Assembly (NCBI GenBank): GCA_028571325.1
Contig: CP116767.1
Span: 1,145,150 to 1,209,149, forward strand
Length of the DNA: 64,000 bases
Source of the DNA: Wolbachia endosymbiont of Ctenocephalides felis wCfeF
Lineage (GTDB): Bacteria > Pseudomonadota > Alphaproteobacteria > Rickettsiales > Anaplasmataceae
Direction of reading: 5' to 3'
The notes beneath the pieces were generated by a model. It searched no databases. It saw only the letters and a list, made by a program, of their open reading frames with translations, and was not told where the DNA came from. Below, piece after piece: positions 44,886 through 53,709 of this stretch (positions within the stretch are counted from its first letter, which is position 1; every line of letters begins with the position of its first letter). The position numbers and the translations under genes are program-made.

Positions 44886-46363
44886 ATTGCTAGCTCTTCA
44901 CCATCATTAGATGATACTTCAACATCACTTAAAATAGAACTGCACTCACTTGTTTTCTCACTTTCAAGTTCAATAAATATTTTCTTTTCAAGTGCTTCTT
45001 CTATGTACTTCTGAGTTAAATTACTCATTGTTATTGCAGCTATGAACGCAACTATTCCCACCATTACCGCAGCTATAATGTTAGGGTAAATTCCCACTAT
45101 CACTATTCCGCATACTGTTATAGAAATACAGACGATATTGATATATTTCTTTATTTTTTTGTCTGCTATTTTCCTTTCTTCAAAATATTTATTGCTCAAT
45201 AAATGAAATGTTGGAAAGTTCTTCTGTCTTCCAAATAACACTATTTCTTTCTCTTTACTCAGTAGTTCTATTAATTTTGCATTGTTCGTTATTATTGCAT
45301 ACTGAAAAACATCCGTGGCATCTGCTCCTCTCTTTAGCAACAACTTTACTACGTTAAAGTGACCATGCTTTGCAGCAACATAAATTCCCGTTTTTCCACT
45401 CTCATCTACAGCATCTATTTCAACTCCTTCACCAAGAATACCGTCTATTAGGTCTTCATATCCTTTTCTGGCAGCTAAATGAAGCAAACTGTTTTTATCA
45501 GCTCCGTATCTATTACTTGCTAAAATCTTTACTATATCTAATCTATTTGCTTCTTTTGCATAACAAAATGGTGTCTTGCCATTATCATCCTTAATTAAAG
45601 GATCTATATCTTCTCGCGTTAGTAAAACTTCTATTGTTTTCAGCCTTTCAGCATAATGTAGTGGCGTTTTATTTTCATAATCTTGTAAGTTAACCCCAGC
45701 ATTAGGAACATTTATTAAGCATCTTACAATATCTAAACATAAGTCCCTTTCGTCGTAATTACTACTACTTATAGCTACGTGCAAAGGAGATAATTTCATT
45801 GCATTTCTGCCGCTACCAGCTATATTGACATTCGCACCAAGATTTGAAAGTAATTTTACTACTTCTAGCTTCTTGTTGTTTACTGCATAATGCATTGCTG
45901 CATGATTTCTCACATCAAGAATATCTTTATCCGCATTTCCTTCTTTAATTAAAATTTCTACTATCCCTTCATGCCCAGCTCCTGCCGCTAAATGTAACGG
46001 TGTATGTAGTAAAGCATTCTGCTCATTAACATTAACTCCTTTGTTGAGTAAAAACCTTACAGCATTTGCTTCATTCAACATCGCAGCTAAATGAAGTAAG
46101 CTATCTTTCTCCAATCCATACTTGTGATTGATTAGTGCTTGCAATATCTCTTCTCTTGCACAAGAGAGCGCACTTTTACCATCATCATCAGTGATCAGTG
46201 GATTAATATTTTTCCTATTTAGTAAGAGCGCAACCATACTAAGCTCGTTAATTTCTACTGCATAATGTAGCGGTGTCTTTCCATTTAATCCTCTAACATT
46301 TACATCCACTCCTGGTTGATTAATGAGACACTTTATTAATTCTAAACTTAAGTTAGCAGACAT
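44882..46363 (-). CDS. Ankyrin-repeat protein with C-terminal TM hairpin, in the packaging operon
   Basis: A 493-aa protein with about eleven ankyrin units (residues about 5-375), e.g. NGKTPLHYAVEINELSMVALLL, DSLLHLAAMLNEANAVRFLL, LHTPLHLAAGAGHEGIVEIL and SGKTGIYVAAKHGHFNVVKL. Two adjacent hydrophobic helices follow (about 410-450, INIVCISITVCGIVIVGIYP and IIAAVMVGIVAFIAAITM), then an acidic tail. It lies between the terminase small and large subunits with a 4-bp overlap to the latter. A host-interaction or membrane role is inferred. Confidence 0.92.
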   Translation of the reverse strand: MSANLSLELIKCLINQPGVDVNVRGLNGKTPLHYAVEINELSMVALLLNRKNINPLITDDDGKSALSCAREEILQALINHKYGLEKDSLLHLAAMLNEANAVRFLLNKGVNVNEQNALLHTPLHLAAGAGHEGIVEILIKEGNADKDILDVRNHAAMHYAVNNKKLEVVKLLSNLGANVNIAGSGRNAMKLSPLHVAISSSNYDERDLCLDIVRCLINVPNAGVNLQDYENKTPLHYAERLKTIEVLLTREDIDPLIKDDNGKTPFCYAKEANRLDIVKILASNRYGADKNSLLHLAARKGYEDLIDGILGEGVEIDAVDESGKTGIYVAAKHGHFNVVKLLLKRGADATDVFQYAIITNNAKLIELLSKEKEIVLFGRQKNFPTFHLLSNKYFEERKIADKKIKKYINIVCISITVCGIVIVGIYPNIIAAVMVGIVAFIAAITMSNLTQKYIEEALEKKIFIELESEKTSECSSILSDVEVSSNDGEELAI

Positions 46364-46366
46364 TAT

Positions 46367-46840
46367 TTAAAACTTAATATTAGATAATTCTTGTAATGAG
46401 TTTGTAATCTCTTCGGTTAGCGCCATATGAATCTTTTCAGTGTCACTCAGTGATGCAAGCAGTGCTGAAACTCTATTTGGAATATTAAGTAAATTATTAC
46501 GGACAACTCTTGCTACATTAAATGCTTCATTTTTTACTTCCTCTACTGCTACAAGTTCACCAATCTCAGCTTTTGCTTTTGCCTCCAATAATCTACCCCG
46601 TTCCATTTCATTTTTTATTCTAGTTTTTAGCAACATCGTGGAAAGGTTACTTGTATTTTCTGGATTTTTCCTCCTCAGTGGCTGGCTTGGATCTCTGATT
46701 GCTGCTACTGCTTCATTTGCTTGTTCTCTATTGATCAAACCATCCTCCAACTCAACTACTCCTTTTTTTACTAAATAACAGACATATTGCTTTGAAAATC
46801 CTTGTTCTTTTGCCCATTCCGTCTGCGTGATTTTTTCCAC
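46367..46840 (-). CDS. Terminase small subunit-like protein (Nu1-type)
   Basis: A 157-aa protein. The N-terminal winged-helix-like segment (ITQTEWAKEQGFSKQYVCYL) resembles lambda Nu1. A helical coiled-coil region follows (TRIKNEMERGRLLEAKAKAE) and a C-terminal part likely contacts the large subunit. Its position at the start of the packaging operon supports DNA recognition. Assignment is by architecture and position. Confidence 0.75.
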   Translation of the reverse strand: MEKITQTEWAKEQGFSKQYVCYLVKKGVVELEDGLINREQANEAVAAIRDPSQPLRRKNPENTSNLSTMLLKTRIKNEMERGRLLEAKAKAEIGELVAVEEVKNEAFNVARVVRNNLLNIPNRVSALLASLSDTEKIHMALTEEITNSLQELSNIKF

Positions 46841-46855
46841 TCTTTTTGCTCCTTT

Positions 46856-48067
46856 TTACGAATTTTCTTCTTGAATTTCTGCAAAAGTTTTACCAGTATC
46901 GGCTAAAATGGCATCTCTTCCGGTATATATTTGCCAACGTTTTATGGTTACATCTACAAATTTTGAATCTAGCTCTATTGTCCTACAAATTCTTCCTGTT
47001 CTTTCACATGCAATCAGTGTACTGCCAGAGCCACTAAATGGATCAAGTACAGTATCCCCAGGTCTGCTGCTATTAACTATTGCTCTCTCCATTAGCTCTA
47101 CTGGCTTCATTGTTGGATGTAATGAGTTATGTGTTGGCTTATCATAAAACCAGAGGTCACTTTGATTTCTTCCTCCATGCCACTCACGTTTATTGCCATT
47201 TTTCCAACCGTAGAGCATTGCTTCATATTGTCTTTGATAATCTGATCTTCCTAGCGTAAAGTGATTCTTCGCCCAAATGATAAATGTTGACCATTTTCCT
47301 CCCGCTTCCTCAAATGCTTTTTGCAACGTTGAAAACTCTGATGATGATATGCAAATGTAAATTGCACCTTTCGTATATGCTAAAATATGGGAACAGATAT
47401 CGTAGAGAAAAAGCTCGTACTTTTCACCTTGATTATCATTTAATATCTTTTTATCTTGACTATTACTATAATCAACGTTATATGGAGGATCACAAACGGT
47501 AATATCTGCCATTTTATCATCTAACAGCGCTTTATATGATTCCACTACAGAGCTATCACCACAATAGATTCTATGATCACCTAAAATCCATAAATCACCT
47601 GGTTTTGTTATTTCTACCTTTTTGTCATCAACAACTAAGTCAGAAAGATCTTCTTTTTTACCATCAAAATCATCGAGAAACCGTTGAACTTTTTCTAATT
47701 CAAATCCAGTCATTTTAAGATCAAACTGCAAATCTTCTAACTCTTGAATTTCCACTCTCAAAAGATCATCGTCCCATTTTGCCCAGTTAGCTGATTGATT
47801 GGCCAGTAACCGAAAAGCTTTAGTTTGTGGTTCATTTAAATTATCACTGAGGACTACTGGAATACTTTCCATACCAAGTTTTCTTGCTGCTTTAAGTCTT
47901 AAATGACCATCAACCACAGTGCCATCGCTTTTTGCAACTATTGGTATACGAAAGCCAAATTCTCGAATAGAAGCACACATTCTGTTGACTATATCGTCAT
48001 TTTTACGTGGATTACGCTCATATTCAACTAGGTTTCGAGTAGGATAATAGTGGATTGCTAAATTCAT
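46856..48067 (-). CDS. ParB-like / DNA methyltransferase fusion
   Basis: A 403-aa protein. The N-terminal ParB/sulfiredoxin-like domain (NPRKNDDIVNRMCASIREFG, VVDGHLRLKAARKLGMESIP) is followed by a methyltransferase domain. The latter has the catalytic VCDPPYNVDYSN (motif IV) and, downstream, the SAM-binding LDPFSGSGSTLIACERTGR (motif I). That order indicates a beta-class amino-methyltransferase (N6-adenine or N4-cytosine). Common in WO phages; it probably protects phage DNA or regulates replication. No cognate restriction enzyme is visible. Confidence 0.93.
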   Translation of the reverse strand: MNLAIHYYPTRNLVEYERNPRKNDDIVNRMCASIREFGFRIPIVAKSDGTVVDGHLRLKAARKLGMESIPVVLSDNLNEPQTKAFRLLANQSANWAKWDDDLLRVEIQELEDLQFDLKMTGFELEKVQRFLDDFDGKKEDLSDLVVDDKKVEITKPGDLWILGDHRIYCGDSSVVESYKALLDDKMADITVCDPPYNVDYSNSQDKKILNDNQGEKYELFLYDICSHILAYTKGAIYICISSSEFSTLQKAFEEAGGKWSTFIIWAKNHFTLGRSDYQRQYEAMLYGWKNGNKREWHGGRNQSDLWFYDKPTHNSLHPTMKPVELMERAIVNSSRPGDTVLDPFSGSGSTLIACERTGRICRTIELDSKFVDVTIKRWQIYTGRDAILADTGKTFAEIQEENS

Positions 48068-48176
48068 ATAATTGCTATACTAATTAAAAAGTTAATATTT
48101 AAAATATCTCTGACGCTAAAGAAGGCCTGGGGTCGAACCCACCAAACCCGCCATTATGGCCGAAAGGACCCACTTT
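48068..48176. other. GC-rich intergenic patch between methyltransferase and RuvC-like genes
   Basis: Positions 48121-48172 are markedly richer in G+C than their surroundings, with GGGGTCGAACCC and GCCATTATGGC (48150-48160). The latter 11-mer also occurs at 38014-38024. The T-arm-like motif is not accompanied by a tRNA cloverleaf. Confidence 0.4.
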
Positions 48177-48632
48177 TTATGGGTTTTTTGTCTTATTAAT
48201 ATCTTTACTAATATAGAACATTAATGCCAAAGCATCGGCCTCATTATCATCTCTAGGTGAAAAACTTTTTTCACGTATCGCTTCAATAACTTCACTCTTA
48301 CTTGCATTGCCTTTGCCTGCTATAAAGCGTTTGATAGTTTTAACATTAACACCTTGGTAGGGAATATTGTTCTCTTCACACCAAGCAGACAGAACTGCGA
48401 GAAACCCACCGTAGCAATGCGCTGCATCAGTTCCTAAATGTCTTCTTACTTCCTCAAAATACACTGCAGAAATGTCCTTCAAAGAATTAAGCCAATTACG
48501 AAAATTTAAGAAGCACATTCCACCTCCACTGAAACGGCTACCATGAAAACTTTTGCTCCCACTTTCAATTACTCCATCTGTAAGAATTGCCCAGCCCGTT
48601 TGCTTGCCAAGGTCCAGTGTTAGGATTGACAT
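48177..48632 (-). CDS. RuvC-like Holliday-junction resolvase family protein
   Basis: A 151-aa protein of RNase H fold. Acidic residues are placed as in RuvC: LTLDLGKQTGWAI (Asp), YFEEVRRH (Glu) and DDNEADALALM (two Asp). It probably resolves branched replication or recombination intermediates before packaging. It lies at the head of the late minus-strand operon. Divergent from the gene at 48766. Confidence 0.85.
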   Translation of the reverse strand: MSILTLDLGKQTGWAILTDGVIESGSKSFHGSRFSGGGMCFLNFRNWLNSLKDISAVYFEEVRRHLGTDAAHCYGGFLAVLSAWCEENNIPYQGVNVKTIKRFIAGKGNASKSEVIEAIREKSFSPRDDNEADALALMFYISKDINKTKNP

Positions 48633-48765
48633 TACTAGAAATTAGAGGTAAGTTGTAGTGTGTACATAATATATATACACGGTAACTTCAAAATTCGTCC
48701 AAAAAATTCTACTTTTTTATTAAAAATATACTACAATAAGTTTATTAAACATAATAAGTTAATAA

Positions 48766-49221
48766 ATGTCGCTCGTTCCGTCCACTGAGCTATCTCAGCC
48801 TAAGATACTGCATTTGCATATTATAAATAACTCAATCTACATAAATAACATCCAAATTATCAGTAAGCATTCAGTAGCACGTCTTGGTATTATGCACGTT
48901 TTGTTAGCTCAGTTTTGGCAAGATTTCAAAAGCGGATTGCCAGCAGAAAAATATAAGTTCCTTAATATCAATCAACTAGGAGAACATTTAGGTTTTAATT
49001 CAGAAATTCACAATTTAGAGTACAAGATTAGAAGGCCACTAAATAGAATGATTAAAGCAATAAAAGAAATTTTATCCAAAGAGCTTGGTGCAAATTGTAA
49101 CGACGTTATTGAAAACATTGGCTGGCCAGGATATTCTTGCAAAGACCATGGTTATCGTCTCAATCCTTTTATACTTTCTTTATGTGCTACTAAGTCTCAA
49201 TCTACAGGACGTTTTTTGTAG
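48766..49221 (+). CDS. Hypothetical protein, possibly a winged-helix replication or regulatory protein
   Basis: A 151-aa protein. Its first 50 residues are strand-rich (ILHLHIINNSIYINNIQII). Then come helices (MHVLLAQFWQDFKSG, INQLGEHLGFNSEIHNLEYK, LNRMIKAIKEIL), the second part resembling a helix-turn-helix. Not recognised. It is the only plus-strand gene of this core region outside the insertion sequences and divergent from ruvC. Confidence 0.6.
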   Translation: MSLVPSTELSQPKILHLHIINNSIYINNIQIISKHSVARLGIMHVLLAQFWQDFKSGLPAEKYKFLNINQLGEHLGFNSEIHNLEYKIRRPLNRMIKAIKEILSKELGANCNDVIENIGWPGYSCKDHGYRLNPFILSLCATKSQSTGRFL

Positions 49222-49705
49222 CAATTTACTTGAGTTAATCTCAAAACTCTAACTTATTCATCTCTTATAATGGATTACATTCATAGCTTATATGCCTTCT
49301 GAAATTTAAAATATACTGATTGATACTGGCTATACAGTTTGCAACTTGAATAAAAACAATCATTGGCGCAACTTTTGATTGTACTGCTGAAAAGATGGCT
49401 TTTTGAAAGCTTTTTTGCTTGATTGGAAAAATGTAAAAGGTTGTGATAAGCGAAACTAGCCTGCAAATTTGCTTTTACTCTCAAAAAATTATAAACAGGC
49501 TCATACAAATCTTTTCTTTATAATGAGTAAAAATGATGTTAGGCTCAATCATCTGTTTTTTCCACTAATAGAATCTTTGGGGATGCCTTGTATTCGAGTT
49601 TTTAAGGGATTTGCAAGCTTTAATTTAAAAAAGATGACTTATTATATTATCTAAATCACAGATAGTGTTATAAGGGCCTCTTAAAGAGTTTTAAAGGGTA
49701 GGGAC
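49222..49705. other. Intergenic gap left of the IS4 element
   Basis: About 480 bp of AT-rich sequence. Short frames at 49281-49508 and 49469-49654 have no recognisable domain and atypical composition. I see no RNA gene or supported gene. Confidence 0.5.
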
Positions 49706-49715
49706 AATTTGTCAC
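49706..49715 (+). repeat. Target-site duplication, left copy (IS4 element)
   Basis: AATTTGTCAC, matching AATTTTTCAC at 56380-56389 in 9 of 10 positions. Ten bp fits IS4-family duplications. Confidence 0.7.
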
Positions 49716-49816
49716 CACTGCCATTAAGTTAAGGGAAAGTGATGGAATGTATTGTAAAATCAGGTAAGATCCACAAATTAAAAGAAGTAATGACATGAGT
49801 AAAAAAAAGAATAATC

Positions 49817-50241
49817 ATGTTTATAAAAAATAAATTGATGAGTTTAAACTTTATAAACGCACACAGAGCATCCTCAAAAGACTTCTCACGAAAAAGAAAG
49901 CTGCCCTTCATTAATGTATTTCTCCTGATTTTTAGAAAGAGTGTAAAGTCATTACAAGTAATGCTTAATGAGTTTGTTCTGCATACAAGAAAAGATTACA
50001 CAATTACGGCAAGTGCATTTACTCAAGCAAGAAAGAAGCTAAAGCATACTGCGTTTTCAGAGTTAAATGATGATATAGTTTTCCTATACTACCAAGATCA
50101 GGAATTTAAAACCCACCATGGCTTCAGAGTACTTGCATTTGATGCTTCAATACTGATTCTGCCAAAGAGCGACAAAATAATAGGCGAGTTTGGCTCAAGA
50201 GCAGTATGGAATGGAATCCAGAGATTTGAAGACTATACAAG
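49817..50241 (+). pseudogene. IS4-family transposase, N-terminal part
   Basis: Encodes the N-terminal ~142 residues, including FTQARKKLKHTAFSELN and the first catalytic Asp in LAFDASILILPKSDK. It ends at DYT-AG, where IS110 copy 2 is inserted. Joining 50241 to 55331 restores a 425-aa transposase in frame (DYTSATFEVCYD). The present frame stops inside the IS110 left end at 50272. Confidence 0.9.
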
Positions 50242-51862
50242 CAACGAACAGACAAAGTCTGTTAAACCCTGAAAGAAACTCCACTACTTCTGTTTTTAGC
50301 AGTCTTGAAGTATAATTTTGTGGAAGCGCTTTTGCAGTTATAACCGACCAGCACAATGGTGCCTTAAGTGCCCGTATACAAGCATGGTTTTGGAAGGAAC
50401 GGTTAAACCATTGATGGAGTCCTTGTAGACTACCTCGTTTAGAAGATTGTATAATCTAACCGCTCCAAGCTAAAGTGCTTCTACATTATAAATTATATAG
50501 GGGGAACTTGATATGGCAAAAATAAAAAGTAAATTAGAAGTAATGAATCCTGATGCAGCGGGAATAGATGTCGGTTCATCTGTACATTATGTATGTGTAC
50601 CAGAAGGAAGAGATGAACAACGCATTCAGAAATTTGGCTGCTTCACTAAAGACCTTCATAATTTAGCACGATGGTTGAAAAAGTGTAAAGTTACAACTGT
50701 AGCTATGGAATCAACAGGAGTGTATTGGATAGCATTATTTCAAATACTTGAGTCATATGAACTTGAGGTAAAGTTGGTAAATGCAAGGCATGTAAAGAAT
50801 GTACCCGGTAGGAAGTCTGACGTTCAAGATTGTCAATGGCTCCAACAGTTGCACAGCTATGGATTGCTTCATGGATCATTTAGGCCGGATAATCAGATGT
50901 GTGTATTGCGTAGTTACGTGCGGCAACGTAAAAATCTTACTGAAAGTGCATCTACACATGTTCTGCGTATGCAAAAGGCGTTAATTCAAATGAATGTTCA
51001 ACTGCATAAAGTCATAAGAGATATTACTGGGGTAACTGGTATGAAAATTATCAAGGCTATAATTGAAGGCGAAAGAGATCCTGAAAAATTGGCCGAATTC
51101 AGGGATGCGCGAATAAAAAATGATCAGTCTACTATAGCAAAAGCGTTAGCTGGTGACTACAGAGAGGAACACTTATTCACGCTAAAGCAAGAATTTGAAC
51201 TATATAATATTTATCAAGAAAAAATAGCAGAATGTGATAGAAATATTGAGGCCTATTACAAAACGTTTGAAACAAAATCTGGCGAAAGTAAACAGCCGAG
51301 TAAGGAAAAGAATAAGAATAGCAAAAGTAAGCCAAACTTTGCTTTGCATGAGGAACTGCACCGAATAACTGGTATGGATTTCACTAAAGTTCCAGGACTT
51401 GATGTAGTAACCATACAAACAATAATTTCAGAAACAGGTATAAACCCAAATAGATGGCGGACAGAAAAACACTTTTCATCGTGGTTAGGACTCAGCCCTG
51501 CTAATAAAATCACAGGGGAAAAAGTGTTTAGTACAAGAACGCGTAAAGTCATTAATCGTGCTGCGAATGCGTTTCGAATGGCTGCTCACTGTGTGTCAAG
51601 AAGCAACAGTGGAATAGGTGCATATTGTAGAAGATTAAAGAAACGGCTAGGGGCACCAAAAGCGATTACTGCTACGGCAAGGAAATTGGCATGTATCTTC
51701 TACAGTATGTTAAAGTATGGACAAGAGTATGTTGAGAGAGGGATTGACTACTATGAGAAACTGTATAAGGAGAGAGTATTGAAGAATTTAAGCAAAAAGG
51801 CCAGTGAACTTGGTTATACTTTAATAAAAAAACAGGAACTAATAGAAGGAGTTTGTTAGAAG
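50242..51862 (+). mobile_element. IS110-family insertion sequence, copy 2 (first of tandem array)
   Basis: 1621 bp, nearly identical to copy 1. The left flank is the IS4 gene at ...ATACAAG. The right flank is IS4 sequence from 50128 onward (AGTACTTGC), i.e. 114 bp upstream of the left flank, showing a duplication. Confidence 0.95.
50513..51859 (+). CDS. IS110 transposase, copy 2
   Basis: 448 aa, same protein as at 40435. DEDD residues Asp19, Glu66, Asp103, Asp106 and the serine motif RSNSGIGAYCRR are intact. Confidence 0.95.
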   Translation: MAKIKSKLEVMNPDAAGIDVGSSVHYVCVPEGRDEQRIQKFGCFTKDLHNLARWLKKCKVTTVAMESTGVYWIALFQILESYELEVKLVNARHVKNVPGRKSDVQDCQWLQQLHSYGLLHGSFRPDNQMCVLRSYVRQRKNLTESASTHVLRMQKALIQMNVQLHKVIRDITGVTGMKIIKAIIEGERDPEKLAEFRDARIKNDQSTIAKALAGDYREEHLFTLKQEFELYNIYQEKIAECDRNIEAYYKTFETKSGESKQPSKEKNKNSKSKPNFALHEELHRITGMDFTKVPGLDVVTIQTIISETGINPNRWRTEKHFSSWLGLSPANKITGEKVFSTRTRKVINRAANAFRMAAHCVSRSNSGIGAYCRRLKKRLGAPKAITATARKLACIFYSMLKYGQEYVERGIDYYEKLYKERVLKNLSKKASELGYTLIKKQELIEGVC

Positions 51863-51976
51863 AGTACTTGCATTTGATGCTTCAATACTGATTCTGCCAA
51901 AGAGCGACAAAATAATAGGCGAGTTTGGCTCAAGAGCAGTATGGAATGGAATCCAGAGATTTGAAGACTATACAAG
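51863..51976 (+). repeat. 114-bp duplicated IS4 transposase fragment
   Basis: Copy of 50128-50241 lying between IS110 copies 2 and 3. It is a signature of array amplification. Confidence 0.95.
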
Positions 51977-53597
51977 CAACGAACAGACAAAGTCTGTTAA
52001 ACCCTGAAAGAAACTCCACTACTTCTGTTTTTAGCAGTCTTGAAGTATAATTTTGTGGAAGCGCTTTTGCAGTTATAACCGACCAGCACAATGGTGCCTT
52101 AAGTGCCCGTATACAAGCATGGTTTTGGAAGGAACGGTTAAACCATTGATGGAGTCCTTGTAGACTACCTCGTTTAGAAGATTGTATAATCTAACCGCTC
52201 CAAGCTAAAGTGCTTCTACATTATAAATTATATAGGGGGAACTTGATATGGCAAAAATAAAAAGTAAATTAGAAGTAATGAATCCTGATGCAGCGGGAAT
52301 AGATGTCGGTTCATCTGTACATTATGTATGTGTACCAGAAGGAAGAGATGAACAACGCATTCAGAAATTTGGCTGCTTCACTAAAGACCTTCATAATTTA
52401 GCACGATGGTTGAAAAAGTGTAAAGTTACAACTGTAGCTATGGAATCAACAGGAGTGTATTGGATAGCATTATTTCAAATACTTGAGTCATATGAACTTG
52501 AGGTAAAGTTGGTAAATGCAAGGCATGTAAAGAATGTACCCGGTAGGAAGTCTGACGTTCAAGATTGTCAATGGCTCCAACAGTTGCACAGCTATGGATT
52601 GCTTCATGGATCATTTAGGCCGGATAATCAGATGTGTGTATTGCGTAGTTACGTGCGGCAACGTAAAAATCTTACTGAAAGTGCATCTACACATGTTCTG
52701 CGTATGCAAAAGGCGTTAATTCAAATGAATGTTCAACTGCATAAAGTCATAAGAGATATTACTGGGGTAACTGGTATGAAAATTATCAAGGCTATAATTG
52801 AAGGCGAAAGAGATCCTGAAAAATTGGCCGAATTCAGGGATGCGCGAATAAAAAATGATCAGTCTACTATAGCAAAAGCGTTAGCTGGTGACTACAGAGA
52901 GGAACACTTATTCACGCTAAAGCAAGAATTTGAACTATATAATATTTATCAAGAAAAAATAGCAGAATGTGATAGAAATATTGAGGCCTATTACAAAACG
53001 TTTGAAACAAAATCTGGCGAAAGTAAACAGCCGAGTAAGGAAAAGAATAAGAATAGCAAAAGTAAGCCAAACTTTGCTTTGCATGAGGAACTGCACCGAA
53101 TAACTGGTATGGATTTCACTAAAGTTCCAGGACTTGATGTAGTAACCATACAAACAATAATTTCAGAAACAGGTATAAACCCAAATAGATGGCGGACAGA
53201 AAAACACTTTTCATCGTGGTTAGGACTCAGCCCTGCTAATAAAATCACAGGGGAAAAAGTGTTTAGTACAAGAACGCGTAAAGTCATTAATCGTGCTGCG
53301 AATGCGTTTCGAATGGCTGCTCACTGTGTGTCAAGAAGCAACAGTGGAATAGGTGCATATTGTAGAAGATTAAAGAAACGGCTAGGGGCACCAAAAGCGA
53401 TTACTGCTACGGCAAGGAAATTGGCATGTATCTTCTACAGTATGTTAAAGTATGGACAAGAGTATGTTGAGAGAGGGATTGACTACTATGAGAAACTGTA
53501 TAAGGAGAGAGTATTGAAGAATTTAAGCAAAAAGGCCAGTGAACTTGGTTATACTTTAATAAAAAAACAGGAACTAATAGAAGGAGTTTGTTAGAAG
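51977..53597 (+). mobile_element. IS110-family insertion sequence, copy 3
   Basis: 1621 bp. The left flank again is ...ATACAAG. The right flank starts TACTTGC, two bases further into the IS4 sequence than after copy 2. Confidence 0.95.
52248..53594 (+). CDS. IS110 transposase, copy 3
   Basis: 448 aa, same protein as at 40435, all catalytic residues intact. Its start is 1735 bp after that of copy 2. Confidence 0.95.
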   Translation: MAKIKSKLEVMNPDAAGIDVGSSVHYVCVPEGRDEQRIQKFGCFTKDLHNLARWLKKCKVTTVAMESTGVYWIALFQILESYELEVKLVNARHVKNVPGRKSDVQDCQWLQQLHSYGLLHGSFRPDNQMCVLRSYVRQRKNLTESASTHVLRMQKALIQMNVQLHKVIRDITGVTGMKIIKAIIEGERDPEKLAEFRDARIKNDQSTIAKALAGDYREEHLFTLKQEFELYNIYQEKIAECDRNIEAYYKTFETKSGESKQPSKEKNKNSKSKPNFALHEELHRITGMDFTKVPGLDVVTIQTIISETGINPNRWRTEKHFSSWLGLSPANKITGEKVFSTRTRKVINRAANAFRMAAHCVSRSNSGIGAYCRRLKKRLGAPKAITATARKLACIFYSMLKYGQEYVERGIDYYEKLYKERVLKNLSKKASELGYTLIKKQELIEGVC

Positions 53598-53709
53598 TAC
53601 TTGCATTTGATGCTTCAATACTGATTCTGCCAAAGAGCGACAAAATAATAGGCGAGTTTGGCTCAAGAGCAGTATGGAATGGAATCCAGAGATTTGAAGA
53701 CTATACAAG
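53598..53709 (+). repeat. 112-bp duplicated IS4 transposase fragment
   Basis: Copy of 50130-50241 between IS110 copies 3 and 4, 2 bp shorter than the first duplicate. Confidence 0.95.

Noticed and set aside
48121-48176. tRNA-like segment with GGGGTCGAACCC
   Set aside because: A T-arm-like motif is present, but no acceptor, D or anticodon stems can be built around it on either strand.
49281-49508. 75-aa minus-strand frame left of the IS4 element
   Set aside because: No domain, no ribosome site, composition unlike neighbouring genes.
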